The position numbers and the translations under genes were made by a program. Of a stretch of DNA of 24,611 nucleotides, positions 1 through 7,092 are shown in pieces. Below the pieces are notes generated by a model. That model searched no databases, was not told the origin of the DNA, and saw nothing but the letters and a program-made list of their open reading frames with translations. Positions within the stretch are counted from its first letter, which is position 1. Every line of letters starts with the position of its first letter. The stretch covers positions 1-24,611 of the forward strand of contig JBGAIH010000049.1 of NCBI GenBank assembly GCA_044225675.1. Reading direction: 5' to 3'. This DNA comes from JACMQX01 sp044225675 (GTDB lineage: Bacteria > Pseudomonadota > Gammaproteobacteria > Burkholderiales > Burkholderiaceae_C).

Positions 1-233
1 GCCGCCGCGTAGTCGGCCACCACGTCGTGGCCCATCACGCTGACGCGGCCGCGGCTGGCGCGCGTGAGGCCGGCCAGGATGCTGATCAAGGTGGTCTTGC
101 CCGCGCCGTTGGGCCCGAGCAGGCCGAAGAACTCGCCGGGCTCGATGTCGAAGCCCACGCCGTCGAGCGCGCGCAGCGACCCGTGCGGCCCGGAGTAGGT
201 CTTCTCGACGCCCTGAAACCGCACCGCTGACAT
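1..233 (-). CDS. ABC transporter ATP-binding protein (N-terminal part, cut by window edge)
   Basis: Read on the minus strand from the ATG at 233-231, this gives about 77 residues of a typical ABC ATPase. It opens with MSAVRFQGVEKTYSG, and the Walker A motif GPNGAGKTT lies at about residues 40-48, followed by the SILAGLTRASRGRVSVMG segment. The rest (Q-loop, signature, Walker B) lies outside the window. The family supplies ATP hydrolysis energy to a membrane transporter. The wording around Walker A resembles exporter-type or CcmA/NatA-like ATPases, but the partner permease is not visible, so the substrate is unknown. The gene is divergent from the TetR-type regulator with 118 bp between them, which makes it a reasonable target of that regulator (inference). 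Confidence 0.9.
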   Translation of the reverse strand, partial: MSAVRFQGVEKTYSGPHGSLRALDGVGFDIEPGEFFGLLGPNGAGKTTLISILAGLTRASRGRVSVMGHDVVADYAA

Positions 234-351
234 CGCGCGGCATTGTAGGCAGGCGACGCGGGGCCGTTCCGATGCAAGAATGCGCCCCGATGGGCCCCCT
301 TGCTCGATGCCTGCCGCGCACGCGCGATCGCCGCGCCGGGCCGCCGCGCCG

Positions 352-1026
352 ATGACCGAGCGCAAGAGGCCCCGCCGCACCGCCGAGCGCATCCTCGAGG
401 TGACGCTCGAGCTGTTCAACCGCTTCGGCGAGCCCAACGTCAGCACGACGGCGATCTCCGCCGAGATGCGCATCAGCCCGGGCAACCTGTACTACCACTA
501 CCCCGCGAAGGACGAGCTGATCAACGCGCTGGTCGACCGCTACGAACGCGCGCTGGGCGAGCTGCTCGGCGCCGCCGACGCCGTGCGCGACGTCGAGGAT
601 GCGTGGCTGCTGGTGCACATGCTGTTCGAGCTGATCTGGAGCTACCGCTTCCTGTACCGCGACCTGAACGATCTGCTGAGCAAGAACCGCCGGCTCGAGA
701 CCCACTTCCAGGCCATGCTGCGCGACAAGGCGCGCGCCATCGAGGCGCTGCTCGACGGCCTGGCGCGCGGGCAGGCGATGGCGGCGCGGCCGCCGGAGGC
801 GGCCGCGGTTTCGCACGCGATGGTGGTGGTGCTGACCTACTGGCTGAGCTACGAGTACGTGCGCGATCCGCGCCGCGCGCTCGAGCCCGACAGCGCCGCC
901 GCGGCGCTCAAGCGCGGCGCCTTCCATGTGCTGAGCCTGCTGCTGCCGTACCTCGAGCCGGCGGCACGCGCACACCTGCTGGCGCTGGCCGGTGCGTACC
1001 AGGACAATGCGGCCGCGAGCGCGTAG
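352..1026 (+). CDS. TetR/AcrR-family transcriptional regulator
   Basis: The 224-residue protein has a TetR-type N-terminal helix-turn-helix. TAERILEVTLELFNRFG forms helix 1 (about residues 10-26), and the recognition region STTAISAEMRISPGNLYYHY lies at about 31-50, ending in the family's YYHYPAKDEL signature. The C-terminal half is helical and would be the ligand and dimer domain. It does not identify a ligand. In-frame ATGs exist further upstream at 280 and 307, but the extra residues (RPDGPPCSMPAAHARSP) are low-complexity and precede any family homology, so I place the start at 352. It is divergent from an ABC ATPase and lies 30 bp upstream of the TPR-like gene, with which it may be co-transcribed. 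TetR proteins usually repress a neighbouring promoter, and the 234-351 interval is the likely operator region. Confidence 0.88.
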   Translation: MTERKRPRRTAERILEVTLELFNRFGEPNVSTTAISAEMRISPGNLYYHYPAKDELINALVDRYERALGELLGAADAVRDVEDAWLLVHMLFELIWSYRFLYRDLNDLLSKNRRLETHFQAMLRDKARAIEALLDGLARGQAMAARPPEAAAVSHAMVVVLTYWLSYEYVRDPRRALEPDSAAAALKRGAFHVLSLLLPYLEPAARAHLLALAGAYQDNAAASA

Positions 1027-1056
1027 GCCGAAACCCACCGAGAGGAGAACCCGGCG

Positions 1057-1830
1057 ATGGCCAAGTGGACGGCATTTCCGTATGCCAGCGATGACTACCA
1101 GCTCGATACGGCAGCGCTGAAGAAGAAGTGGGCGCGTCTGCACGCCGGCGACGCCGAACCGCTGCCGAAGGATGACAAGGTGCTCGCCGCGTGGTCGCTG
1201 TTCCACGCCGGCGAGTTCCAGAAGGCTTGCGAGGCCGGCCTGAAGGCCGGCGGCATCACGGTGGCCAACAAGGCGCAGTCGATCTACGCCAACTACCTCG
1301 AGAAGAGCGAGAAGACCAAGCTCGCGCTGTTTCTCGAGGTGGCCGAGCGCGCCGAGGCGCAATGCAAGAGCGACCCGAAGAACCCTGGCGCGCACTACTG
1401 GATGGCGTACGCGCTCGGCCGCTACAGCCAGGGCATCAGCGTGGCCAAGGCGCTGGCCCAGGGTCTGGGCAGCCGGGTCAAGGGCGCGCTCGAAAAGACG
1501 ATCCAGCTGCAGCCGCGCCACGCCGACGCGCACATCGCGCTGGGCGCCTTCCACGCCGAAGTCATCGACAAGGTGGGCCCGCTCATCGGCGGCATGACCT
1601 ACGGTGCCCGCAAGGACATCGGCCTGCGCCTGTTCCAGGACGGGCTGCGCCTGAATCCGGGCTCGGCCATCGGCCTGATCGAATACGCCAACGGCCTGGT
1701 GATGCTCGACGGCGACAGGCGCGTGCCCGAAGCCACGCGCCTGTACGAGCAGGCGGCCGCGATGGAGCCTCTGGACGCCGCCGAGCGGCTGGACGTCACG
1801 CGCGCCCAGGCCGAGCTGCGCGACAGCTAG
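1057..1830 (+). CDS. TPR-like hypothetical protein
   Basis: The 257-residue protein is rich in Ala, Leu and Lys, with helix-pair repeats that resemble tetratricopeptide repeats. Examples are KVLAAWSLFHAGEFQKACEAG (about residues 42-62), the PGAHYWMAYALGRYSQG segment (about 110-126), RHADAHIALGAFHAEV and SAIGLIEYANGLVML. No signal peptide or membrane segment is evident, so it is probably cytoplasmic. The start is supported by GAGAGGAG at about 1040-1047. TPR folds mediate protein contacts; no partner or reaction can be read from the sequence. It lies 30 bp downstream of the TetR-type gene on the same strand. I do not recognise a named family. Confidence 0.85.
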   Translation: MAKWTAFPYASDDYQLDTAALKKKWARLHAGDAEPLPKDDKVLAAWSLFHAGEFQKACEAGLKAGGITVANKAQSIYANYLEKSEKTKLALFLEVAERAEAQCKSDPKNPGAHYWMAYALGRYSQGISVAKALAQGLGSRVKGALEKTIQLQPRHADAHIALGAFHAEVIDKVGPLIGGMTYGARKDIGLRLFQDGLRLNPGSAIGLIEYANGLVMLDGDRRVPEATRLYEQAAAMEPLDAAERLDVTRAQAELRDS

Positions 1831-1931
1831 GCGGTCCGGTCGCGTGGCCGCCTCAGGTGGCGGCGCCGACGTTCACGGTTTCGGGCAATTGGCCTACATG
1901 GCGGCCTGGCCGCGACCCGAACAATGCGCCG

Positions 1932-2378
1932 ATGAACATTTTCGAAGCCCTCCGCGTCAGCCATGAAACCCAGCGCGCGCTGGCCGCGCAGCTTGTCGAA
2001 ACCTCGGGCGACACGCCCGAGCGCGTCAAGATCTTCCGCGATCTGAAGCAGGAGCTCCTGGCCCACGAGACGGCCGAGGAACGCTGCTTCTACGTGCCCC
2101 TGTTCGAGCACGACAGCACGGTGGACGCCTCGCGCCATGCGATCGCGGAGCACCACGAGATGGACGAGATGGTCGAGGACCTCGAGAAAATCGAATACAG
2201 CTCGCCGGCCTGGCTGCCCGCCGCGAAGAAGCTCGCCGAGAAGGTGCATCACCACCTGAAGGAGGAGGAGACCAAGTTCTTCCAGCTCGCGGGCAAGGTG
2301 CTGACCGAGGCGCAGAAGACGAAGCTGGCCAAGGAATACGAAGCCGAATTCCTCACGCTGCGGACCCAGGCCGACTGA
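1932..2378 (+). CDS. Hemerythrin HHE-domain protein
   Basis: The 148-residue protein fits a single-domain hemerythrin-like four-helix bundle. Candidate di-iron ligands are His11 (SHETQRAL), His45 and Glu49 (HETAEE), His74/His75 with Glu78 (AEHHEMDE), and His106-108 with Glu112 (VHHHLKEEE). This spacing is typical of bacterial HHE proteins, which bind a non-heme di-iron centre for oxygen or NO sensing, iron handling or stress protection. The role of this one is not shown. The frame is open further upstream, but only from the ATG at 1932 (MNIFEALRVSHE) does the sequence look like this family. No strong Shine-Dalgarno is seen. It converges on the acyltransferase gene with an 81-bp gap. Confidence 0.87.
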   Translation: MNIFEALRVSHETQRALAAQLVETSGDTPERVKIFRDLKQELLAHETAEERCFYVPLFEHDSTVDASRHAIAEHHEMDEMVEDLEKIEYSSPAWLPAAKKLAEKVHHHLKEEETKFFQLAGKVLTEAQKTKLAKEYEAEFLTLRTQAD

Positions 2379-2394
2379 CAAGCGCCGATAGCGC

Positions 2395-2411
2395 GCGCCC
2401 GGCCTGGGCGC
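2395..2411. terminator. Weak candidate hairpin between convergent genes
   Basis: GCGCCC and GGGCGC form a 6-bp stem around a 5-base loop, 17 bp after the hemerythrin-gene stop and in the gap between two convergent genes. There is no T-tract on either side, so a classical intrinsic terminator is not shown. In DNA of this GC content such hairpins also arise by chance. Confidence 0.25.
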
Positions 2412-2459
2412 CTCCGGACTGAGCCCGGGCGACACAGCGACCGGACCGGGCCCGTGCCG

Positions 2460-4001
2460 TCAGGACGGCTCCCCCTCCCAAGGCAGCATCATCGTCACGA
2501 TCGACAGCTTGGCGAACTCGGGCGTGAACTCGTCGATGATCGCCTGCGGGTCCGGGCAGAGCGTCGAGTCGGTGATCACGCCGAACTGCACGCCCCCGCC
2601 ATAACTCAGGATCGACACGCCCAGGCCCACGTCGCCGGACTGCGGCACCCAGAACAGGTTCTGCTCCACCGTCGAGCCGCAGAAGCGGATCTTCTCGCGC
2701 GGGCCCGGCACGTTGGTCATGACGGCGGTGGTCTTCTTGCCGAACAGGTTGAGCATCGCGTCCTGCGCCGGCTTGATGAGCAGTCCCGCCACCGCCAGCA
2801 GGCTGAACGCCAGCAGCGGCTGGTAGCTGCCCTTCATCTGGTTCATGCGCCGGCGCACCTCGTAGACCCGCTCGATCGGATTGCCGATGCCCACCGGCAG
2901 CACCAGCGGCGCGAGGCCGAAGCGGTTGCCCAGCTTGTGGGCCTGGTCGAGCGGACGCAGGTTGACCGGCACCATGGCACGGATCTCCTGCCCCGTCGGA
3001 TCGTCGCCGTGCGACTTGAGGTACTCACCGATCGCGCCGGCCACGCAGGACAGCAGCACGTCGTTGACCGAGCAGTTGAGCGCCTTGCCCACGGCCTTGA
3101 CCTCGTCCAGCGGAATCGGCTGACACCAGGCCACGCGCTTGGCGGTGCCGGGCTTGCCCTTGAGCCGCGTGGGCGAGTCGTCGGGCATCAGCGCCAGGGC
3201 CGCGAGGTCGCTGATCAGCTGGTAGCCCACGCGCGCCATGTCGATCGAGCCGGCCATGCCCTTTTGCGGATCGCTCAGCATGTGCAGCACCTGGGCCGCC
3301 CCGTCGCCGGCCTTGCCCAGCGCCTTGACGGTCAGGTCGGTGAAGGGCTTGATCAGCGTGTCGGCGATCCAGTCCTCGGCGCCGTGGGGTGCCGAGCGCG
3401 GCGAGCGCTGCGGCGGCTCCGCGCCGCCGTCCACCAGCGACATGGTGACCGAGATCAGCGCGATGCCGTCGGCGATGCAATGATGGATGCGCACGATCAT
3501 CGCGCTGCCCAGGCTGCCGTCGGGCAGGCGGTAGTTCTCGACCAGATGAAATTGCCACAGCGGGCGGCGCCGGTCCAGCGGCTGCATGGCCAGTTCGCCG
3601 ACGCGGTTCTGCAGGGCCTCCTGCTCGCGTCCGCGGGCGGTGCGCGGCAGGCTCTCGCGCACGACGTGGCGGGTGATGTCGAACTGCGCGTCGTCAACCC
3701 AGGTGGCGCCGGCAGCGTCCTCCACCACGCGCTGGGCGAAGCGCCGGTACCTGAGCAGCCGCGCCTGCACGCGCTCGCACAGGTCTTCGTAGCGCAGGCC
3801 CGGCTTGAGCACCCAGATGCCGGTGATCATCATGAGGTTGGACGGCGAATCCATGCGCAGCCAGGCGGTATCGACCTTGGTCATCCGCTCGCCGGACAGG
3901 CCCAGCGTGCCGCTGACGGCCTGGGTGACGTTCTTGCGCACCACCTTGGCGGCACGGCCTGCTTGTTTCGCGGCATCCTTCGCGACGGTTCGGGTCACCA
4001 T
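2460..4001 (-). CDS. Wax ester synthase/diacylglycerol acyltransferase (WS/DGAT) family protein
   Basis: The 513-residue protein carries the family's catalytic motif HHCIADG (HHxxxDG, residues 173-179) within RIHHCIADGIAL. An N-terminal block (MTKVDTAWLRMDSPSNLMMI) is typical of WS/DGAT proteins. C-terminal blocks are also typical, including VMTNVPGPREKI and SILSYGGGVQFGV. The family transfers acyl groups from acyl-CoA to long-chain alcohols or diacylglycerol, making wax esters or triacylglycerol at the inner membrane or lipid-body surface. The frame is open 34 codons further upstream, but those residues are atypical. MVTRTVAKDAAKQAGRAAK at 4001 is the better start and gives a basic N-terminal helix. 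It is divergent from an acyl-CoA-binding protein gene, which fits a shared acyl-CoA context. Substrate preference cannot be told from the sequence. Confidence 0.9.
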   Translation of the reverse strand: MVTRTVAKDAAKQAGRAAKVVRKNVTQAVSGTLGLSGERMTKVDTAWLRMDSPSNLMMITGIWVLKPGLRYEDLCERVQARLLRYRRFAQRVVEDAAGATWVDDAQFDITRHVVRESLPRTARGREQEALQNRVGELAMQPLDRRRPLWQFHLVENYRLPDGSLGSAMIVRIHHCIADGIALISVTMSLVDGGAEPPQRSPRSAPHGAEDWIADTLIKPFTDLTVKALGKAGDGAAQVLHMLSDPQKGMAGSIDMARVGYQLISDLAALALMPDDSPTRLKGKPGTAKRVAWCQPIPLDEVKAVGKALNCSVNDVLLSCVAGAIGEYLKSHGDDPTGQEIRAMVPVNLRPLDQAHKLGNRFGLAPLVLPVGIGNPIERVYEVRRRMNQMKGSYQPLLAFSLLAVAGLLIKPAQDAMLNLFGKKTTAVMTNVPGPREKIRFCGSTVEQNLFWVPQSGDVGLGVSILSYGGGVQFGVITDSTLCPDPQAIIDEFTPEFAKLSIVTMMLPWEGEPS

Positions 4002-4157
4002 GCTGGGAGGTCTCCGTTGTAGTGTGGGGATTCGGGACAGGCCCCTATTCTGGGGCGCGGCCAGCACGTAAGATACTTCGCGATTACCCCAACGGGTAGG
4101 CACCCTTCCCCAAAAGCCCCGGGCACATCGCCCAAGAACATCCCAGGAGCATTGCCC

Positions 4158-4412
4158 ATGGCCGATCTCAAAGCCGCCTTCGAAGCCGCCGTCGCCAATT
4201 CCAAGAAGCTCACCGAGCGCCCCGACAACGCCACGCTGCTGAAGATCTACGCGCTGTACAAGCAGGCCACGGCCGGCGACAACACCGAGAAGAAGCCCGG
4301 CTTCGGCGACATGGTGGGTCGCGCCAAGTGGGACGCCTGGAACGGCCTCAAGGGCACGGCGTCCGAGGCCGCGATGCAGCAGTACGTCGACCTGATCGAA
4401 TCGCTGAGCTGA
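4158..4412 (+). CDS. Acyl-CoA-binding protein (ACBP)
   Basis: The 84-residue protein has the normal size for this family. Diagnostic segments are IYALYKQATAGD (residues 30-41) and AKWDAWNGLKG (57-67). The Tyr31, Tyr34 and Lys35 set and Lys58 match the acyl-CoA-contact positions known in eukaryotic ACBP. The protein binds medium- to long-chain acyl-CoA in the cytoplasm and delivers it to acyltransferases. The ATG at 4158 follows AGGAG (4145-4149) at good spacing; a TTG two codons earlier is less likely. It is divergent from the WS/DGAT gene (156 bp apart) and ends only 7 bp before the convergent CoA-transferase stop. Bacterial ACBPs are scattered in distribution, and pairing one with a WS/DGAT is functionally sensible (inference). 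Confidence 0.93.
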   Translation: MADLKAAFEAAVANSKKLTERPDNATLLKIYALYKQATAGDNTEKKPGFGDMVGRAKWDAWNGLKGTASEAAMQQYVDLIESLS

Positions 4413-4419
4413 AGCGCCT

Positions 4420-5658
4420 TCAGGACGAGGCCACGATGCCCCGGGCCTTGAGTTCGGCGATCTGCGCGGCCGTCAGGCCCATGCCGCCGAGCACGTCATC
4501 CGTGTCCTGCCCGAGCGCAGGGGCCTGGCGCCGATGGGCGCCGGGTGTGAGCGACAGCTTGGGCACGATGCCCGGCACGGCCAGACGCGTGCCGTCGTCC
4601 ATGACGAGTTCGTCGATCATGCCGCGCGCGCGGTAATGCGGATCGGCCGCGATGTCGGCCACGGTGTAGATGCGGCCGGCCGGCACATGCGCGGCCTCCA
4701 GCGCGGCCAGCACCGCGTCGACGGTCAGGCCGGCGACCCAGGCGCCGATGGCGGCGTCGATCTCCGTCACGCGCGCCACGCGCCCCGCGTTGTCGGCGAG
4801 CGCGGGATCGGCCGCCAGATCGGGCCGGCCGATCGTCCCCATCAGCCGCTTGAAGATGCTGTCGCCATTGCCCGCGATCAGCGCATAGCCGCCATCGGCG
4901 CAGCGGTAGGCGTTGCTCGGCGCGATGCCCGGCAGCGCGCTGCCGGCGGGCTCGCGCACCGCGCCGAACGCGCTGTACTCGGGCAGCAGGCTCTCCATGC
5001 AGTTGAACACGGCTTCATACAGGGCCACGTCGATGACCTGGCCCCGCCCGCGCGGCGCCTCGGCGCTCACGCTCGCCTGCCGGTGCCGCAAGGCGAGCAG
5101 GATGCCGATCACGCCATGCAGCGCCGCCAGCGTGTCGCCGATGCTCACGCCCACGCGCACTGGCACCCGGCCCGGTTCGGCCGTGAGGTGGCGCAGCCCG
5201 CCCATGGCCTCGGCGACGACGCCAAAGCCCGGCCGGTCGCGGTACGGGCCGGTTTGCCCGTATCCGCTGATGCGCAGCACGACCAGCCCCGGGTTGGCCT
5301 CGATCAGGCGCGCCGGATCGAGGTTGAAGCCCTCCATCGCGCCGGGCCGGAAGTTCTCGATCAGCACGTCGGCTTCGAGCGCGAGACAGCGCACGATGTC
5401 CTGCGCGGCAGGCTCGCGCAGGTCGAGCGCCACCGAGCGCTTGTTGCGCGACTGCACCTGCCACCACACGGAGGTCCCGTCCTTGAGCAGCCGCCACTTG
5501 CGCAGCGGATCGCCGCCGGAGCCCGGGCGGCCGGCCTCGGGCGGCGGCTCGATCTTGACGACGTCGGCGCCGAAGTCGGCCAGCGTCTTGGCCGCGAACG
5601 GGCCGGCGATCAGCTGCCCCAGTTCCAGGACCTTGAGGTCCGCCAGCGGCCCGCCCAT
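4420..5658 (-). CDS. Family III (CaiB/BaiF) CoA-transferase
   Basis: The 412-residue protein has the standard family III layout. An N-terminal block LKVLELGQLIAGPFAAKTLADFG (residues 8-30) is followed by GADVVKIEPP, RNKRSVALDL (71-80) and DVLIENFRPGAMEGF (97-111). Asp175 in VSIGDTLAALHG sits where the catalytic aspartate of formyl-CoA transferase-like enzymes lies. Family III enzymes move CoA between carboxylic acids through an aspartyl-CoA thioester or mixed anhydride in the cytoplasm. The substrate cannot be assigned. The start at 5658 overlaps the upstream gene's stop as TGATG, so translation is probably coupled. It is the last gene of a four-gene overlapping operon and converges with the ACBP gene 7 bp away. 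Confidence 0.9.
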   Translation of the reverse strand: MGGPLADLKVLELGQLIAGPFAAKTLADFGADVVKIEPPPEAGRPGSGGDPLRKWRLLKDGTSVWWQVQSRNKRSVALDLREPAAQDIVRCLALEADVLIENFRPGAMEGFNLDPARLIEANPGLVVLRISGYGQTGPYRDRPGFGVVAEAMGGLRHLTAEPGRVPVRVGVSIGDTLAALHGVIGILLALRHRQASVSAEAPRGRGQVIDVALYEAVFNCMESLLPEYSAFGAVREPAGSALPGIAPSNAYRCADGGYALIAGNGDSIFKRLMGTIGRPDLAADPALADNAGRVARVTEIDAAIGAWVAGLTVDAVLAALEAAHVPAGRIYTVADIAADPHYRARGMIDELVMDDGTRLAVPGIVPKLSLTPGAHRRQAPALGQDTDDVLGGMGLTAAQIAELKARGIVASS

Positions 5659-5978
5659 CAGGCCTTCTTCCGCGCGGCGGCCGGCTTCTTCTTCGCCAGC
5701 AGGGCGTCGAGGTTCTTGACGATCTCGTCCTCGATGCGGTCCTTGAAGGCGCCGAGCAGGAAGCCGAGCTTGGCATCGAGCTCGAAGCGGTCCTTGGTGA
5801 CGCTGAGTTCGCCTTCGACGCCTGCGCGCTTGAAGCTCACGAGGTCGGCGGTCCTGCCTTCCTCGTAGTTGCACGCCATGTCGAACTTCTCCTCGGCCAT
5901 CTCGGCCCACTTGAAGGCGATCTTGCGCGCCTCGGTCAGGCCCAGCGCATGGTCGCGGACGATATGGATGTCAGGCAC
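5658..5978 (-). CDS. Polyhydroxyalkanoic acid system family protein
   Basis: The 106-residue protein matches the small PHA-system (granule-region) family from memory. It begins PDIHIVRDHALGLTEARKIA, continues with a central beta-rich part (FDMACNYEEG, ELSVTKDRFELDAKLGFLLG) and ends in a Lys/Ala-rich tail, KKKPAAARKKA. Members are found near polyhydroxyalkanoate genes; their biochemical role is not firmly known. The start is GTG at 5978 with AAGGAG seven bases before it, so the coding region overlaps the end of the lipoprotein peptidase gene by 8 bases. Its stop overlaps the CoA-transferase start (TGATG). No PHA synthase, depolymerase or phasin is present in the window, so any link to PHA rests on the family name alone. 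Confidence 0.85.
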   Translation of the reverse strand: MPDIHIVRDHALGLTEARKIAFKWAEMAEEKFDMACNYEEGRTADLVSFKRAGVEGELSVTKDRFELDAKLGFLLGAFKDRIEDEIVKNLDALLAKKKPAAARKKA

Positions 5979-7092
5979 GTGGGGTCTCCTTCAGAGCTTG
6001 GTGTCGTTGTTCCTTGGGGGTGGCGGCAAGGCGTCTGGCCGCATCATAAAACCGCTGCCAGTCGCGGCCTTCGCGCTCGAACAGCGCCTCGAAGCCGGGC
6101 ACGAGTTCGTCATAGGCTGCCTGGGCGCCGAACGTGGCGTTGTTGGCCCGCGTCACCCAGGCGTCGTAGCCGGCAAAGCCGCCCCACGCGGCCTTGAGCT
6201 GCGCGTAGCGGTCACGGAAGTCCTGCATCGCGCGCGCCTTGCGAGCGGCTTTCGCGGGCAGGTCGTCGGCTGCGTTGCCGGCCTCCCTGCCGGCCTCCTT
6301 CGTCGCTCCAGGCGGCGCGTCGTAGATGGCCTGCAGCTCGCGCCGCGTCGCCAGCGTCAGCGCACGGAACTCGTTGCGGCGCGCGTTGAAGGCCGCATAC
6401 TCGGCGCGCGCCGCCTCTGAGGCCTGCGTGCCGAGCCACTGCGCGCCGCCGAGCCGCTCGACGGCCGTGGCGAACGACTCGTTGAACATCGTGTCGTCCT
6501 TCGCATAGACGACCTGGTGCGCGAGTTCGTGGAAGATGAGGCGCGCGAGTTCCCCTTCGGGATAGTGGATGAAGGTGTTGAGCAGCGGATCGCCGCCGGC
6601 CCAGTTCATCCAGCCGAGCGTGGAGTACGCCGGCACGCCGTAGACGCCGGCCTCGAGCCCGCGCTCGCGCATTCGCGCCGCCTCGGCCTGGGCCTCGCGC
6701 TCGTCGAAGTAGCCGCGGTAGCCCACGCAGCCGACCACCGGAAAGCACCAGGTGTTGAGCTTGAGCGAGAAGGGTGGCGCGGCCACGACGTTCCAGACCA
6801 CGGCGGGACGCTTGAGGTCCGCGTAGCGGTGGTAGCTGGCGTTGTCGGGCAGATGCAGTTCGGTCACTGCAAACGCGCGGATGCGCCGCGCCAGTTCCAG
6901 CCGCTCCTTCAGCCGCGCCGGCGTGGCGCCGTCGGCCAGCCATTCCTCCACCGGCCGGGCCTGGTTGAGCATGCGCACATGGCCGCTGACCGACTGCCAG
7001 TAGTAGCCCACGGTGGTGCAGCCGCCGAGACACAGCAGGGCCGCCGCAGCGAGCAGCCCGCCCAGGCCGGCAGCGAGCGCACGACGCCTCAC
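5971..7092 (-). CDS. Putative aminopeptidase lipoprotein with HExxH zinc motif
   Basis: The 373-residue protein begins with a basic, hydrophobic leader ending in a lipobox, CLGGC with Cys25, so it is predicted to be a periplasm-facing lipoprotein. HELAH (residues 189-193) and Glu206 in FNESFAT form a HExxH-plus-Glu zinc site of the gluzincin type. The segment YSTLGWMNWAGGDPLLNTF (about 158-176) is characteristic of the putative aminopeptidase family I know as PF10023. Activity and substrate are not established for this family as far as I know. The start is GTG at 7092, overlapping the upstream oxidoreductase stop as GTGA. This implies translational coupling, and little Shine-Dalgarno is needed. 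A secreted peptidase inside an operon of cytoplasmic metabolic enzymes is unusual. Confidence 0.87.
   Translation of the reverse strand: MRRRALAAGLGGLLAAAALLCLGGCTTVGYYWQSVSGHVRMLNQARPVEEWLADGATPARLKERLELARRIRAFAVTELHLPDNASYHRYADLKRPAVVWNVVAAPPFSLKLNTWCFPVVGCVGYRGYFDEREAQAEAARMRERGLEAGVYGVPAYSTLGWMNWAGGDPLLNTFIHYPEGELARLIFHELAHQVVYAKDDTMFNESFATAVERLGGAQWLGTQASEAARAEYAAFNARRNEFRALTLATRRELQAIYDAPPGATKEAGREAGNAADDLPAKAARKARAMQDFRDRYAQLKAAWGGFAGYDAWVTRANNATFGAQAAYDELVPGFEALFEREGRDWQRFYDAARRLAATPKEQRHQALKETPRA

Noticed and set aside
352..1830. TetR plus TPR plus ABC ATPase as a defence system
   Set aside because: No nuclease, toxin or other effector domain is present; a divergent regulator next to an ABC exporter-type ATPase is a common housekeeping layout.
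2454..4022. Long plus-strand open frame opposite the WS/DGAT gene
   Set aside because: It has no recognisable motif and a biased His/Arg/Gln composition, whereas the minus strand shows the HHxxxDG catalytic motif and other family blocks.
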